DNA from: Halomonas alkaliantarctica
GTDB lineage: Bacteria; Pseudomonadota; Gammaproteobacteria; Pseudomonadales; Halomonadaceae
Direction of reading: 5' to 3'
NCBI RefSeq assembly: GCF_029854215.1
Contig: NZ_CP122961.1
Span: forward strand, 1,674,001 to 1,738,000
DNA: 64,000 nt
Position numbers and translations under genes: made by a program
Notes under the pieces: generated by a model
The model's input: the letters and a program-made list of their open reading frames with translations, nothing else
Told to the model about the DNA's origin: nothing
The model's database searches: none
Shown: positions 8,783-19,362 of the stretch, piece by piece
Numbering within the stretch: the stretch's first letter is position 1
How the letters are laid out: every line of letters starts with the position of its first letter

Positions 8783-9272
8783 CCGGTTTCTCCTTTATTC
8801 TCTTTAAGTGCCAGTGTTTATAAAGCTAACCTAAGGGTAACCTCGGGGAACTAGCTTATAAAAAGTCGGCCTTAAGTTAAAACGGTCGTTTGCTTCTGAT
8901 TATGCCCCATGATAGGCATAATACCTGTGTCAGGTCACGCCTACGATGGTGAAAGGGGCATTTATTGGCAGTTTGCTTCGCCAAACATCTTTCAGTGCTA
9001 CGACTAAGGCCGTAGAGGACTATTCAGTATAAGGTGTTGTCGCTTTGTGGCAGGCTATGGCAAATTGGCAGGGTTTTTCAATTGCGCACCTATCAAACGC
9101 TTGATTGAATTTAAAAGCGCCGCCATTTCTATTGGCAGCGCCCGTATTGGGGCAGGCGAATCGTTGTTGGGAAATTGCCAGTAAGTCTCCGATACACATC
9201 TTAAAAAAGGGTATCCGCCGGGCGGGTGCCGTCTCAGGGTAACGGCTTTACGACAAGCCAAGCGAGGAACCT
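8783..9272. other. Intergenic region between divergent etfD and etfBA
   Basis: A 490-nt gap with no convincing gene on either strand. Short open frames in it are not conserved-looking and lack ribosome sites. It must hold the outward promoters of both etf units, but I could not pick confident hexamers. The one clear element is the inverted repeat at 8899-8922. Two minor hairpins, GTTTG/CAAAC near 8971-8986 and CTACG/CGTAG near 8998-9015, are also visible. Confidence 0.6.
8899..8922. promoter_or_regulatory. Perfect 8-bp inverted repeat, candidate operator
   Basis: ATTATGCC at 8899-8906 and GGCATAAT at 8915-8922 are exact reverse complements separated by 8 nt. This spacing and size suit a dimeric regulator in the shared etfD/etfBA control region. 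I cannot name the regulator; the motif is not the PsrA GAAAC-N4-GTTTC form. Confidence 0.4.
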
Positions 9273-10022
9273 ATGAAAGTACTCGTCGCGGTGAAACGCG
9301 TCATCGACTATAACGTCAAAATCCGCGTTAAAGCGGATCACTCTGACGTTGATCTTACCAACGTCAAAATGGCCATGAACCCCTTCTGCGAAATTGCCGT
9401 GGAAGAGGCGGTACGCCTGAAAGAGAAGGGCGTGGCGACAGAAGTCGTCGCCGTCACGGTAGGGCCCAAAACCGCCCAAGAACAGCTGCGTACCGCGCTG
9501 GCGCTGGGGGCAGACCGCGCCATCCATATCGAAACCGACGAGCGCGCCGAATCCCTGGCCGTGGCCAAGCTGCTGGCCAAAGTGGTCGAAGAAGAGCAGC
9601 CGAGGTTGGTGGTGTTGGGTAAACAGGCCATCGACACCGACAACAACCAGACCGGCCAAATGCTCGCCGCGCTGACCGGCCTGCCCCAAGGCACCTTCGC
9701 CTCTGAAGTGGCTGTGGACGGCGACAAGGTGAGCGTGACGCGTGAAATCGACGGCGGCCTGCAAACCATCGCGCTGACGCTACCGGCGATTGTCACTACC
9801 GACCTGCGCTTGAATGAGCCGCGCTACGCCAAGCTCCCCGACATCATGAAGGCCAAGAAAAAGCCGCTGGATGTGAAAACCCCCGCCGACTTCGGCGTCG
9901 AGGTTGCCTCCAAGGTCAGTCTGCTCAAAGTGGAGTCGCCCGCCGAGCGCAAAGGCGGCGTCAAAGTCGCCTCGGTAGACGAGCTGATCGACAAACTGAA
10001 AAACGAAGCCAAAGTTCTTTGA
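9273..10022 (+). CDS. etfB: Electron transfer flavoprotein beta subunit
   Basis: A 249-residue ETF beta subunit. It opens with [19 protein letters not shown] and carries the family's [12 protein letters not shown] and [22 protein letters not shown] signatures in the C-terminal half. Together with the alpha subunit it forms the soluble flavoprotein that collects electrons from acyl-CoA and related dehydrogenases. The start ATG follows GAGGAACCT, a plausible ribosome site. The gene is 42 nt upstream of etfA in the same operon. Confidence 0.96.
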   Translation: MKVLVAVKRVIDYNVKIRVKADHSDVDLTNVKMAMNPFCEIAVEEAVRLKEKGVATEVVAVTVGPKTAQEQLRTALALGADRAIHIETDERAESLAVAKLLAKVVEEEQPRLVVLGKQAIDTDNNQTGQMLAALTGLPQGTFASEVAVDGDKVSVTREIDGGLQTIALTLPAIVTTDLRLNEPRYAKLPDIMKAKKKPLDVKTPADFGVEVASKVSLLKVESPAERKGGVKVASVDELIDKLKNEAKVL

Positions 10023-10064
10023 GACAAGTACTTTGCTACAAGCGCTTTGAAAGGAGTTGATGCC

Positions 10065-10991
10065 ATGAGCATTCTGGTACTTGCGGATCTACACGAAGGC
10101 CAACTGGCCGCTGCCACCGCCCACGTCGTGGCGGCCGCCCAAGCCATTGGTGGCGATATTGACGTTCTGGTGGCCGGTGAAGGCGTTCAAGCCGCCGCCG
10201 AAGCCGCCGCCAAACTCGACGGCGTAAGCAAAGTTCGCGTCGCGGATAACGCCGTTTACGCCCACCAGCTCGCCGAGCCCATGGGCGCACTGCTGGTCGA
10301 ACTGGCCGATGGCTACACCCACGTGCTGGCCAGTGCCTCCACCACCGGCAAAAACGTGTTGCCGCGTTTAGCCGCGCTAAAAGACGTCAGCCAACTGTCG
10401 GACGTTATCGCCGTGGACAGCGCCGATACCTTCAAGCGTCCGATCTACGCCGGAAACGCCATTGCGACGGTGAAAAGCGACGATACGCTGAAGGTGATCA
10501 CCGTGCGCACCACCGGCTTTGATGCGGTCGGCACCAGCGGCAGCGCAACGGTTGAAACGGTCGATACCGTGGTAGAAAACAGTCAGTCCAGCTTTGTCAA
10601 AGAAGAGCTGGCGCAGTCGGATCGCCCCGAGTTGGGCGGTGCCAAGGTGGTGGTCTCCGGGGGCCGTGGTATGGGCAACGGCGAAAACTTCAAGCTACTC
10701 GACGGCATTGCCGACAAGTTGGGTGCCGCCATCGGTGCTTCCCGGGCCGCGGTAGACGCAGGCTTTGTACCCAACGATATGCAGGTTGGCCAGACGGGCA
10801 AAATCGTTGCGCCGGATCTGTATATTGCCGTGGGTATCTCTGGTGCCATCCAGCACCTGGCCGGTATGAAGGACTCCAAGGTGATCGTTGCGATCAACAA
10901 AGACGACGAAGCACCGATTTTTCAGGTGGCGGACTACGGCTTAGTGGGGGATCTGTTCGAGATCCTGCCGGAGCTTGAGAGCAAGCTGTAA
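10065..10991 (+). CDS. etfA: Electron transfer flavoprotein alpha subunit
   Basis: A 308-residue FAD-binding alpha subunit. The C-terminal FAD signature is clear in [19 protein letters not shown] followed by AIQHLAGM, and the ALA-rich N-terminus ([13 protein letters not shown]) is typical. The chosen ATG at 10065 has AAGGAG at 10051-10056, 8 nt upstream; the frame is open further upstream but that part is not like the family. It is followed by a strong hairpin terminator, so etfB-etfA is a two-gene operon. Confidence 0.96.
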   Translation: MSILVLADLHEGQLAAATAHVVAAAQAIGGDIDVLVAGEGVQAAAEAAAKLDGVSKVRVADNAVYAHQLAEPMGALLVELADGYTHVLASASTTGKNVLPRLAALKDVSQLSDVIAVDSADTFKRPIYAGNAIATVKSDDTLKVITVRTTGFDAVGTSGSATVETVDTVVENSQSSFVKEELAQSDRPELGGAKVVVSGGRGMGNGENFKLLDGIADKLGAAIGASRAAVDAGFVPNDMQVGQTGKIVAPDLYIAVGISGAIQHLAGMKDSKVIVAINKDDEAPIFQVADYGLVGDLFEILPELESKL

Positions 10992-11014
10992 GCGCTTGAA
11001 CTACCAAGTCCTAA

Positions 11015-11044
11015 AAGCCGACTTCGCCAGAAGTCGGCTTTTTT
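11015..11044 (+). terminator. Rho-independent terminator of etfBA
   Basis: AAGCCGACTT (11015-11024) and AAGTCGGCTT (11031-11040) form a perfect 10-bp stem with a 6-nt loop, followed by further T residues to 11044. Confidence 0.9.
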
Positions 11045-11191
11045 GTGCCGGGTCTATTAGGTAAACTGCCAATAGTTGACTAAAGTACTGGGGCAAAAGG
11101 TAAGAAAAACCACCCCGGTGGTTGAAAAAGCTGCGGGCTGACCGCACATAGGTAATTGAAAGCAACGAAAGCCACTCAAGGAGATGATGAT

Positions 11192-11803
11192 ATGGCACAT
11201 ACATTACCCGAATTGCCGTACGCATATGATGCTCTCGAACCAAACATCGATGCGATGACGATGGAAATTCACCACTCTCGTCACCATCAAACCTACATCA
11301 ATAACCTGAACGCCACGCTTGAAGGCACAGGGCTTGAAGATGTACCGGTTGAAGAGCTGGTCGCCAATCTAGATCGCGTTCCAGAAGCCAAGCGTCAAGC
11401 CGTTATCAATAACGGTGGCGGTCACGCCAACCACTCTATGTTTTGGCAAATGATGTCACCTAACGGCGGTGGCAGCCCCCAGGGCGATGTTGCAAAAGCG
11501 ATCGATTCTGAGCTGGGCGGTCTGGAAGCCTTTAAAGAAGAGTTCAAAAAAGCTGCCGTTGGCCGTTTCGGCAGTGGTTGGGCATGGCTATCCATGACCC
11601 CTGAAAAGAAATTGGTGGTAGAAAATACCCTGAACCAAGACAGCCCGTTGATGCACGGCAATACGCCGTTGCTTGGTCTGGATGTTTGGGAGCATGCCTA
11701 CTACCTGAAGTACCAAAATAAGCGTCCTGACTACATTGCTGCGTTCTTCAACGTTGTAAACTGGGAAGACGTTGAGCGTCGTTACCAAGCTGCGATTAGC
11801 TAA
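11192..11803 (+). CDS. sodA: Superoxide dismutase, Mn type
   Basis: A 203-residue Fe/Mn-family superoxide dismutase converting superoxide to peroxide and oxygen in the cytoplasm. Metal ligands are H27, H81, D164 and H168 (DVWEHAYY). The choice of Mn over Fe rests on GGGHANHS around the second histidine and the glutamine in LNQDSPL. Both are Mn-enzyme features, whereas FeSOD carries its glutamine in the earlier position. A cambialistic enzyme remains possible. ATG 11192 follows AAGGAG at 11178-11183; upstream in-frame codons do not resemble the family. It is monocistronic with its own terminator and lies just before the class Ib ribonucleotide reductase operon. Confidence 0.93.
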   Translation: MAHTLPELPYAYDALEPNIDAMTMEIHHSRHHQTYINNLNATLEGTGLEDVPVEELVANLDRVPEAKRQAVINNGGGHANHSMFWQMMSPNGGGSPQGDVAKAIDSELGGLEAFKEEFKKAAVGRFGSGWAWLSMTPEKKLVVENTLNQDSPLMHGNTPLLGLDVWEHAYYLKYQNKRPDYIAAFFNVVNWEDVERRYQAAIS

Positions 11804-11848
11804 AATTGCTATGACCCGCTAGACGCGCCGGTTCCCGGCGCTGTTAAA

Positions 11849-11879
11849 AACCGCCCACTTTTTAGTGGGCGGTTTTTTT
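11849..11879 (+). terminator. Rho-independent terminator of sodA
   Basis: AACCGCCCACT (11849-11859) and AGTGGGCGGTT (11864-11874) make an 11-bp stem with a 4-nt T loop and a T-tract to 11879. Confidence 0.93.
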
Positions 11880-11930
11880 GTTGCCTGGGATAGAGTAGGG
11901 CATTAGCTGTCAATATCCTGTGGATGAAAA

Positions 11931-11977
11931 ATACCACATATGCTTGAATTGATTTTCACATGGTCTATATATAGTAT
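11931..11977 (+). promoter_or_regulatory. Paired NrdR-like boxes over the nrdHIEF promoter
   Basis: The box at 11962-11977 contains the palindrome CTATATATAG (11965-11974), the core of the NrdR consensus. A weaker box lies exactly 31 nt upstream at 11931-11946 (ATACCACATATGCTTG, about 9 of 16 consensus positions). NrdR boxes normally occur in pairs about three helical turns apart. A possible promoter overlaps them: TTGAAT at 11944-11949 and TATATA at 11966-11971, 16 nt apart. Binding would thus block transcription when dATP is high. Confidence 0.6.
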
Positions 11978-12053
11978 GCGTTGTGTCTTCTAGAGGGGGC
12001 GAGCACTAGATGTGCTCTACCCGAAAAATGCCGCTATGAAAAGGGGATCATCC

Positions 12054-12275
12054 ATGGAAATTCAAATTTATAGCAAGCCAGCATGCGTACAGTGCACCGC
12101 GACTTATCGTGCGCTAGACAAGCAAGGGCTCGATTACACCGTTATTGATATTACTGCTGAATCCGGCGCCCAAGAAGAAGTGGAAGCGCTGGGCTATCGG
12201 CAGCTTCCCGTCGTAGTCGTCGGCGAGGATCACTGGTCGGGTTTCCGCCCAGACCGCATTCAAGCGCTGGCGTAA
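12054..12275 (+). CDS. nrdH: Glutaredoxin-like NrdH redoxin
   Basis: A 73-residue thioredoxin-fold electron donor for the class Ib ribonucleotide reductase. The redox motif is CVQC near residue 11, following MEIQIYSKPA, and the protein ends in the NrdH-type W-SGFRPDRI region (HWSGFRPDRIQAL). The start ATG 12054 is preceded by AAAAGGGGA. The frame is open further upstream, but that part has no resemblance to the family. It is the first gene of nrdH-nrdI-nrdE-nrdF. Confidence 0.93.
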   Translation: MEIQIYSKPACVQCTATYRALDKQGLDYTVIDITAESGAQEEVEALGYRQLPVVVVGEDHWSGFRPDRIQALA

Positions 12276-12284
12276 GTCATCCAA

Positions 12285-12719
12285 ATGCTGGCAAGTTGCG
12301 CACCTACACCCGAAGTCGGCACGTTGGTGTACTTCTCTACTAAATCAGGTAATACCCATCGTTTTGTAGAAAAGCTTGGTTTTACCGCAAAGCGACTGCC
12401 GCTGAATCGAGAAGAGCCTGTTCCACGTGTCACCCAGCCGTATATTTTAGTTACCCCCACTTACGGGGGGGGAAGTGAGCAGGGTGCGGTGCCCAAGCAG
12501 GTGATCCATTTTCTTAACGACACACATAATCGAAGCCTCCTGCGGGGGGTCATTGCAGCGGGAAATACCAATTTTGGCGAAGCGTATGGCCTTGCTGGCC
12601 GTATTATCGCGAAAAAGTGCAGCGTGCCGCTGCTGTATCGATTCGAACTGTTTGGTACCGACGACGACGTGGCCAACGTCCGCAAAGGAGTAGAAGAGTT
12701 TTGGAAACGACAAACCTAG
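12285..12719 (+). CDS. nrdI: Flavodoxin-like NrdI, class Ib RNR maturation protein
   Basis: A 144-residue flavoprotein that supplies oxidant for assembly of the Mn(III)2-tyrosyl radical cofactor of NrdF. Family features are [19 protein letters not shown] at the FMN phosphate site, PTYGGG, and the C-terminal IENVRKG-like stretch (here [12 protein letters not shown]). The N-terminus is about ten residues longer than in E. coli. The ribosome site before ATG 12285 is weak, but no better in-frame start is apparent. It lies 9 nt after nrdH, and its end overlaps the nrdE start. Confidence 0.93.
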   Translation: MLASCAPTPEVGTLVYFSTKSGNTHRFVEKLGFTAKRLPLNREEPVPRVTQPYILVTPTYGGGSEQGAVPKQVIHFLNDTHNRSLLRGVIAAGNTNFGEAYGLAGRIIAKKCSVPLLYRFELFGTDDDVANVRKGVEEFWKRQT

Positions 12720-14908
12720 CGCCGAAAGACTCAGTCTCAAACGACTTAGCCGCTAAAAGCGTAGAGCCAAAACGGCCTGCAGCGACCTCCGAAGCGCGCA
12801 CGCTGGATTATCATGCTCTTAACGCCATGCTCAACCTGTACGGTGCCAATGGCGAGCTACAGCTGGATAAAGATCGCGAAGCGGCCCGCCAGTACTTTTT
12901 GCAACACGTTAACCAGAACACGGTGTTTTTCCACTCGTTAGAGGAAAAGCTCGATTACCTGGTCGAAGAGCAGTACTACGAAGCCGAGATGCTGGCCCAG
13001 TACAGCTTCGCCTTTATCAAGGCGCTGTTCGAGCAGGCCTATGCGTATAAGTTTCGCTTTCCTAGTTTCTTGGGTGCGTTTAAGTACTACACCAGCTACA
13101 CGCTGAAGACGTTTGACGGCAAGCGTTATTTAGAGCGCTATGAAGACCGCGTCTGCATGGTCGCGCTGACCCTGGCGCGGGGCGACGAAACGCTGGCGAA
13201 GTCACTGGTGGATGAAATCATTAGCGGCCGCTTCCAGCCTGCTACCCCCACCTTTTTGAACTGCGGCAAGCAGCAGCGTGGCGAGCTAGTGTCATGCTTC
13301 CTACTGCGTATCGAAGACAATATGGAGTCGATTGGCCGTTCGATTAACTCGGCTCTTCAACTCTCCAAACGCGGCGGCGGCGTGGCGTTTCTGCTCAGTA
13401 ATATTCGTGAGTCGGGTGCGCCCATCAAGCGTATCGAGAACCAGTCATCGGGCATCATCCCGATTATGAAGCTGCTGGAAGATGCCTTCTCCTACGCCAA
13501 CCAACTGGGCGCGCGCCAGGGCGCAGGGGCGGTGTATCTGAACGCTCACCACCCGGATATTCTGCGCTTTTTGGATACCAAGCGGGAAAACGCCGACGAG
13601 AAAATCCGTATCAAAACGCTCTCTCTGGGCGTGACGATTCCGGATATTACCTTTGAGCTTGCCAAGCGCAACGACGACATGTACCTGTTCTCGCCCTACG
13701 ATGTAGAGCGTGTTTACGGCGTGCCCTTTGGCGACATCAGCGTTACCGAGAAGTACCAAGAGATGGTTGCGGATGCGCGCATTCGCAAGCATAAGATCAA
13801 TGCACGGGCCTTCTTCCAGACCCTAGCCGAGCTGCAGTTTGAGTCGGGCTACCCATACATCATGTTCGAAGACACGGTTAATCGCGCCAACCCGATTGCT
13901 GGCCGTATCAACATGAGTAACCTTTGCTCTGAAATTCTTCAGGTCAATACGCCTACCGAGTATGACGACGACCTTGGTTATCGCCAAATCGGTCAGGACA
14001 TCTCCTGTAACCTGGGCTCCATGAACATTGCCAAGGTGATGGACGCAGGTGATATCGGTACCAGTGTGGAAATCGCTATTCGTGGTCTCACCGCTGTGTC
14101 TGAAATGAGTAACCTGCGCAGCGTGCCCTCTATTGCCGAAGGTAATGCCAAGTCGCGGGCGATTGGCTTGGGTCAGATGAACCTGCACGGTTATTTGGCG
14201 CGTGAGCATATCTACTACGGTTCTGACGAGGGCTTGGATTTTACCAATCTCTACTTCTACTGCGTTGCCTTCCATGCGATCCGTGCCTCGAACCGCTTGG
14301 CGATTGAGCACAACGATACGTTTGCGGGCTTTGCCGATTCTGCCTACGCTTCGGGCACCTTCTTCGATAAGTACACCGATCAGGCGTGGCTACCACGCAC
14401 CGATAAAGTACGTGGGCTGTTTGAGCGCAGCGGTATCGCGCTGCCGACCCAGGACGATTGGCAGGAGCTAAAAGCATCGGTGATGGCCCACGGTTTGTAT
14501 AACCGTAACCTGCAGGCGGTACCGCCGACGGGGTCGATCTCCTACATCAATAACTCCACCTCCAGCATTCACCCGGTGGCGGCGAGAATCGAGATTCGTA
14601 AAGAGGGCAAGTTGGGGCGTGTTTATTACCCGGCGCCTTTCCTGGATGAAGCGAATTTTGACTACTTCCAGGACGCCTACGAAATCGGCCCGGAAAAGAT
14701 CATCGATACCTACGCGGAAGCCTCGCAGCACGTCGATCAAGGCCTATCGCTGACGCTGTTTTTCCCGGACACCGCAAGCACACGCGATATCAATAAGGCG
14801 CAGATTTATGCCTGGCGCAAAGGTATCAAAACGCTTTACTACATTCGCCTGCGCCAGAGCGCGTTAGAAGGTACCGAGGTAGAAGGCTGCGTTTCCTGCA
14901 CGCTGTAA
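12701..14908 (+). CDS. nrdE: Class Ib ribonucleoside-diphosphate reductase alpha subunit
   Basis: A 735-residue large catalytic subunit that reduces ribonucleoside diphosphates. It follows E. coli NrdE closely: [15 protein letters not shown] near the N-terminus, [20 protein letters not shown] in the middle, NMSNLCSEI with a catalytic cysteine, and a C-terminal redox pair in GCVSCTL. The start is uncertain. TTG 12701, overlapping the last 19 nt of nrdI, has AAAGGAG at 12684-12690 with a 10-nt spacer and gives a sensible length; earlier in-frame starts would lie deep inside nrdI. Absence of a full ATP-cone fits class Ib. Confidence 0.95.
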   Translation: METTNLAPKDSVSNDLAAKSVEPKRPAATSEARTLDYHALNAMLNLYGANGELQLDKDREAARQYFLQHVNQNTVFFHSLEEKLDYLVEEQYYEAEMLAQYSFAFIKALFEQAYAYKFRFPSFLGAFKYYTSYTLKTFDGKRYLERYEDRVCMVALTLARGDETLAKSLVDEIISGRFQPATPTFLNCGKQQRGELVSCFLLRIEDNMESIGRSINSALQLSKRGGGVAFLLSNIRESGAPIKRIENQSSGIIPIMKLLEDAFSYANQLGARQGAGAVYLNAHHPDILRFLDTKRENADEKIRIKTLSLGVTIPDITFELAKRNDDMYLFSPYDVERVYGVPFGDISVTEKYQEMVADARIRKHKINARAFFQTLAELQFESGYPYIMFEDTVNRANPIAGRINMSNLCSEILQVNTPTEYDDDLGYRQIGQDISCNLGSMNIAKVMDAGDIGTSVEIAIRGLTAVSEMSNLRSVPSIAEGNAKSRAIGLGQMNLHGYLAREHIYYGSDEGLDFTNLYFYCVAFHAIRASNRLAIEHNDTFAGFADSAYASGTFFDKYTDQAWLPRTDKVRGLFERSGIALPTQDDWQELKASVMAHGLYNRNLQAVPPTGSISYINNSTSSIHPVAARIEIRKEGKLGRVYYPAPFLDEANFDYFQDAYEIGPEKIIDTYAEASQHVDQGLSLTLFFPDTASTRDINKAQIYAWRKGIKTLYYIRLRQSALEGTEVEGCVSCTL

Positions 14909-14992
14909 TGGCACTGATTTCTGCCGATTCGCCTTGTGTCTGTTATTGAGCATTCGTTTTTATAACCCAGCTTTTTATAAACAAGCTTTGCT

Positions 14993-16014
<1,022 letters not shown>

Positions 16015-16077
16015 TGGCCGTAGGAGTGGGTAGTAGATAAGCTGGTGGTATAGATAAAGGCGCATAAAGGAGGAGGT

Positions 16078-16479
16078 ATGCCAGACAACCCCGCTAACGT
16101 GTTGAAAATTGCCGCAGCAATAGTGAGCGATCCCGATGGTCGTTTGCTACTGGTGCGTAAGCACAATACGTCCTTCTTTATGCAGCCCGGCGGTAAGGTC
16201 GATGCGGGGGAGAGCGCGTTAGAGGCGCTTTGCCGTGAGCTGAAAGAAGAGTTGGGCTTGAGTGTGAACAGCGATCAACTGTCTCCGTTGGGCGTACATG
16301 CCGCTCAAGCTGCCAATGAGCCAGGAATGTCGGTGAAAGCCCATCTGTTTAGTATTGTGATTGACGAGCCTGTCGAGGCAGCGGCTGAAATCGCCGAAGC
16401 AAGATGGGTGACCCGTGAAGAGGCTTGGCAACTTCCGCTGGCGCCGCTGACGAAAGAGTATGTAGTAGTGAAGCACTGA
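16078..16479 (+). CDS. Nudix hydrolase (NUDIX-box pyrophosphatase)
   Basis: A 133-residue protein with a complete Nudix box, GGKVDAGESALEALCRELKEELGL in outline: glycine at the start, then E-x7-REL-KEE-LG. It should cleave a nucleoside-diphosphate-X substrate in a Mg-dependent way, but substrate cannot be read from sequence. A very strong AGGAGGAGGT ribosome site precedes ATG 16078. It is followed by a terminator. It sits after nrdF, so a nucleotide-pool cleaning role is possible, but that is inferred from position. Confidence 0.88.
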   Translation: MPDNPANVLKIAAAIVSDPDGRLLLVRKHNTSFFMQPGGKVDAGESALEALCRELKEELGLSVNSDQLSPLGVHAAQAANEPGMSVKAHLFSIVIDEPVEAAAEIAEARWVTREEAWQLPLAPLTKEYVVVKH

Positions 16480-16497
16480 TGTTGAACATTTTGATGA

Positions 16498-16523
16498 AAG
16501 GGCGCCGATGGGCGCCTTTTTTT
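16498..16523 (+). terminator. Rho-independent terminator after the Nudix gene
   Basis: GGCGCC at 16501-16506 and 16511-16516 form a GC stem with a 4-nt loop, extended by A-T pairs, and seven T residues follow (16517-16523). Confidence 0.88.
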
Positions 16524-16559
16524 ATGCGTGCTAGGTAAGTGAAATCGGCTGATTCTTAA

Positions 16560-16574
16560 TGATAAATATTGTCA
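16560..16574 (+). promoter_or_regulatory. Fur-box-like operator
   Basis: TGATAAA-T-ATTGTCA at 16560-16574 matches the 7-1-7 Fur consensus TGATAAT-N-ATTATCA at 12 of 14 positions, and the flanks extend the symmetry (AATGA...TCATT). It lies about 120 nt before the TonB2-type operon, so iron repression of that operon is a reasonable inference. Confidence 0.65.
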
Positions 16575-16692
16575 TTTATTATATTAGTGGTAGGCTAGGC
16601 AGCGTAAAAGTTAAACGCAAATCGTTCTAATACCCAATTAGTTTCTAGTAGGGCGGTGCCCGCCGCCCGCTACTCAGTGACGGAGAGTCGAC

Positions 16693-17475
16693 GTGCTGAA
16701 CAGGCCTTTCTTTGCCTTGCGTGGATGGTGGCTAGCGGGAGTGCTGGCCAGTGGCACGCTGTTGGCAAGTAAACAAGCAGTGGCTCAAGCGGCCGAAAGT
16801 GTCGAAGCCCAGCAAACCCAGGCAGCGCTTCAAGAGCAGATTGATGCTGCCGATGAGCAGACCCGTGAGCAACTTAAAGAGCTGCGCCGACTGGAACGTG
16901 AAACCCGGCAGTTGAAGGCTGAAAACGCCTCACTGACCGGGCGCTTGGCGGAAGAGGCCGAGCGTCAGCAGCGGTTGGCGACGGCGCTGGATACGCTGGA
17001 AGAAACCCGCGCAGCGCTGCCCGTGATCGAACAGAATATGGCCGAGCAGCTTAGCAGCTGGATTGAGCGTGACCTGCCGTTTTTACGTGAGGAGCGGTTG
17101 GCGCGGGTTGAGCGTCAACCCGATGAGCAGGGACAAAACACCATTGAGCGTATTAATGGACTGCTAGAGGCCTGGCGCGTTGAGCTCGACTATGGGCAGG
17201 AGATGGATAGCTGGCGAGGGCGTTTAAGTCAGGATGGCCGCGAGCGCGAAGTGGATTTCTTGCGTATCGGGCGTATCGGCTTTTATTACCTAACCCCCGA
17301 TGGCCGTGAGGGCGGTGTGTGGAGCGCTGAGAACGGCGCATGGCAGCCGCTGGATGACGAGTACCTGCGTGAAGTGCGCAGTGGTCTGCGTATGGCGGAA
17401 GATCAGCGCGCCCCGGATCTATTAACCTTGCCGCTCTCGATCAGTGCCAATGACTTGCAGGGAGAGCAACCATGA
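16693..17475 (+). CDS. DUF3450 family periplasmic coiled-coil protein
   Basis: A 260-residue protein with a signal peptide (hydrophobic stretch WWLAGVLASGTLLAS, cleavage near AVAQA), then a long charged coiled coil (about 35-120) and a C-terminal domain containing FLRIGRIGFYYLTPDG. This matches DUF3450 proteins, which lead TonB2-type operons in Vibrio and relatives. The start is GTG 16693 with GGAG 7 nt upstream. Its stop overlaps the start of the ttpC-like gene (ATGA), showing operon structure. Its exact role in energy transduction is not established. Confidence 0.85.
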   Translation: MLNRPFFALRGWWLAGVLASGTLLASKQAVAQAAESVEAQQTQAALQEQIDAADEQTREQLKELRRLERETRQLKAENASLTGRLAEEAERQQRLATALDTLEETRAALPVIEQNMAEQLSSWIERDLPFLREERLARVERQPDEQGQNTIERINGLLEAWRVELDYGQEMDSWRGRLSQDGREREVDFLRIGRIGFYYLTPDGREGGVWSAENGAWQPLDDEYLREVRSGLRMAEDQRAPDLLTLPLSISANDLQGEQP

Positions 17476-18818
17476 GTCGGCTAACACTTCGTCAATTGGG
17501 CTATGCCTGCGTTGTATTGGGGCTGGTAGCGGTAAGTGGTGTCTCAATGGCGCAAGCCGAAAGCGCGACTTCTCTGCGTGAAGCCCGTGAGGCGGCTGAA
17601 GCGCGTGACCAGCAGCGTTTAATGGGCTTTCTGGATGACCAGGAAGCACTGGAAGCTGCCCTGGAGCAGGCGCGCGCCGAGCATGAAAATGCTCAGCAGC
17701 AGCATGAAGCACTTCAGGCGCAGCAGGCAGAGCAAACAGATCGAGCCAGCGAGCTGAGTGAACGCCAGGCAGAGCAGGGCGCAGCGCTTTCGGGTCTGTT
17801 GGCCAATCTTGCCCGCCACAGCTCTGAGGTTCGCAACACGCTTGGCGAAGAGAGCCTATTAACCCTGGAAGAGAGTTCACTGCCGCCGCGTCTGGATGAC
17901 GTGGAAGTACTTGAGCGCCATCAGTTGGAAAACGTGGTGGACCGCTTGGCGACGTTAACCGCGCGCACCGGTCGTGCCGAGCGGCTTTCAATGCCAGTCG
18001 CCGATGCTAATGGCGAGGTCACTGAACGTGAGTTGATGCGGTTGGGCGATTTTGCGGCCTTTACTGAGGATGAGCTATTAGAGCGCGGTGAAAATGACGG
18101 CAACCTCGTAGTTCTCCCGCGCACCCCCGATGCCATTGGCGGGTTGCTGACGGATTACTATCAAGGCGAAAGCAGCGTCTTTGCCATTGACCCTACCCAG
18201 GGCAGCGTGCTAGAAGCCTTGGCCCAACAGCCCAGCCTGTGGGAGCGTTTCCAGCAGGGCGGCTATGTTGGCTACGTTGTCGTGGCGCTGGGTATTCTGG
18301 GCATGATCATCGGGCTGGGGCAGTACCTCTACCTGGTGGTGGTTAGCCTGCGCGTAAAACGTCAGCGGCAATCCCTCGATCAACTGCAGGACAATAACCC
18401 GCTGGGCCGGGTGCTGCTACGCTTTGAAGGCATGGATAAACATCAAACTCCGGAAGCGCTGGAGGCGCGCTTGGATGAAGCGGTATTGGCCGAGCTGCCC
18501 AGGTTGGAGCGTAGCCAGCCAATGGTGAAGTTGCTTGCCGCGATTGCGCCATTGCTCGGCCTGCTGGGCACGGTAACCGGCATGATCGTGACTTTCCAAG
18601 CGATTACCGTGTTTGGCACCGGCGACCCGCAGCTAATGGCTGGGGGTATTAGTCAGGCGCTAGTGACCACCGTGCTAGGTCTGATTACCGCCGTGCCACT
18701 GCTGTTTGTGCAGACCGCTCTGGCAGGCCGCAGCCGTTACCTAACTCATGTGATTGAAGGGCAGGCGAGCGCGACATTGGCGGATCATCTGGAATCTCAC
18801 ACGCCTGTGGTGAATTAA
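17472..18818 (+). CDS. TtpC-like MotA/TolQ/ExbB proton-channel protein with periplasmic coiled coil
   Basis: A 448-residue protein. A signal peptide (about 1-28) is followed by a Gln/Glu-rich coiled coil (about 35-115), a periplasmic linker, and then three membrane segments. The conserved core near residues 355-430 (LLAAIAPLLGLLGTVTGMI, then GGISQALVTTVLGLITAVP) is the MotA/TolQ/ExbB channel domain. Long ExbB paralogues of this shape are called TtpC in Vibrio TonB2 systems and are needed there besides ExbB. It is translationally coupled to DUF3450 upstream and lies 1 nt before exbB. Confidence 0.88.
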   Translation: MSRLTLRQLGYACVVLGLVAVSGVSMAQAESATSLREAREAAEARDQQRLMGFLDDQEALEAALEQARAEHENAQQQHEALQAQQAEQTDRASELSERQAEQGAALSGLLANLARHSSEVRNTLGEESLLTLEESSLPPRLDDVEVLERHQLENVVDRLATLTARTGRAERLSMPVADANGEVTERELMRLGDFAAFTEDELLERGENDGNLVVLPRTPDAIGGLLTDYYQGESSVFAIDPTQGSVLEALAQQPSLWERFQQGGYVGYVVVALGILGMIIGLGQYLYLVVVSLRVKRQRQSLDQLQDNNPLGRVLLRFEGMDKHQTPEALEARLDEAVLAELPRLERSQPMVKLLAAIAPLLGLLGTVTGMIVTFQAITVFGTGDPQLMAGGISQALVTTVLGLITAVPLLFVQTALAGRSRYLTHVIEGQASATLADHLESHTPVVN

Positions 18819-18819
18819 T

Positions 18820-19362
18820 ATGTCCACTCTTCCTCTCTGGCTCGAACCCGTTGAGCGCTTAGTGGAGGCGGGAGGCGCTGTACTGGTTGTTTTGGCCGTC
18901 GTAGCCGTATTGGTATTTGCCATGGCCATGGAGCGTTGGTGGTACTACCGGATTACCTGGCGTATAGCGCGGCGTCAGTTGCTGCGGCGCTGGGCGGCGC
19001 GCAGCGACCACACCAGTTGGAGTGCCCGCACACTGCGTCAAGTGTGGGCGGAGGCGCTAGTCGCCAGGCTACGCAAACCCTTGCCATGGTTAAAACTATT
19101 AGTCGCGCTATGTCCGTTACTCGGGTTATTAGGCACGGTGACGGGCATGATTAGCGTATTCGATAGCCTTTCACTGAGCGAGACCCATCAAGCCCGCGCC
19201 ATGGCAGACGGGGTCGCCAGGGCGACGCTGCCGACCTTGACCGGCATGGCCATTGCCGTGGTGGGGCTGCTATTTATTAGTCGCTTAGAGCACGTCATCC
19301 GTCGTGAAGACCAGCGGCTGCATGATCGCTTGGCGCGGGCACTGGAGGAGAGTGATGCGTAG
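18820..19362 (+). CDS. exbB: ExbB-type biopolymer transport protein
   Basis: A 180-residue proton-channel protein with a first membrane helix at about 18-40, then a cytoplasmic loop and two further helices. The conserved segment LVALCPLLGLLGTVTGMI and the TLPTLTGMAIAVVGLLFI region identify the ExbB/TolQ family. It is one nucleotide downstream of the TtpC-like gene, and its last codons overlap exbD. It should form the inner-membrane complex with ExbD and TonB, using proton motive force to power outer-membrane receptors. Confidence 0.92.
   Translation: MSTLPLWLEPVERLVEAGGAVLVVLAVVAVLVFAMAMERWWYYRITWRIARRQLLRRWAARSDHTSWSARTLRQVWAEALVARLRKPLPWLKLLVALCPLLGLLGTVTGMISVFDSLSLSETHQARAMADGVARATLPTLTGMAIAVVGLLFISRLEHVIRREDQRLHDRLARALEESDA

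Noticed and set aside
9234..9764. A 176-residue minus-strand open frame opposite etfB
   Set aside because: Low-likelihood His/Gly/Phe-rich sequence in the shadow of a clear etfB gene.
17422..17991. A 189-residue minus-strand frame opposite the DUF3450/TtpC-like junction
   Set aside because: His/Pro/Ala-rich shadow of coiled-coil coding sequence.
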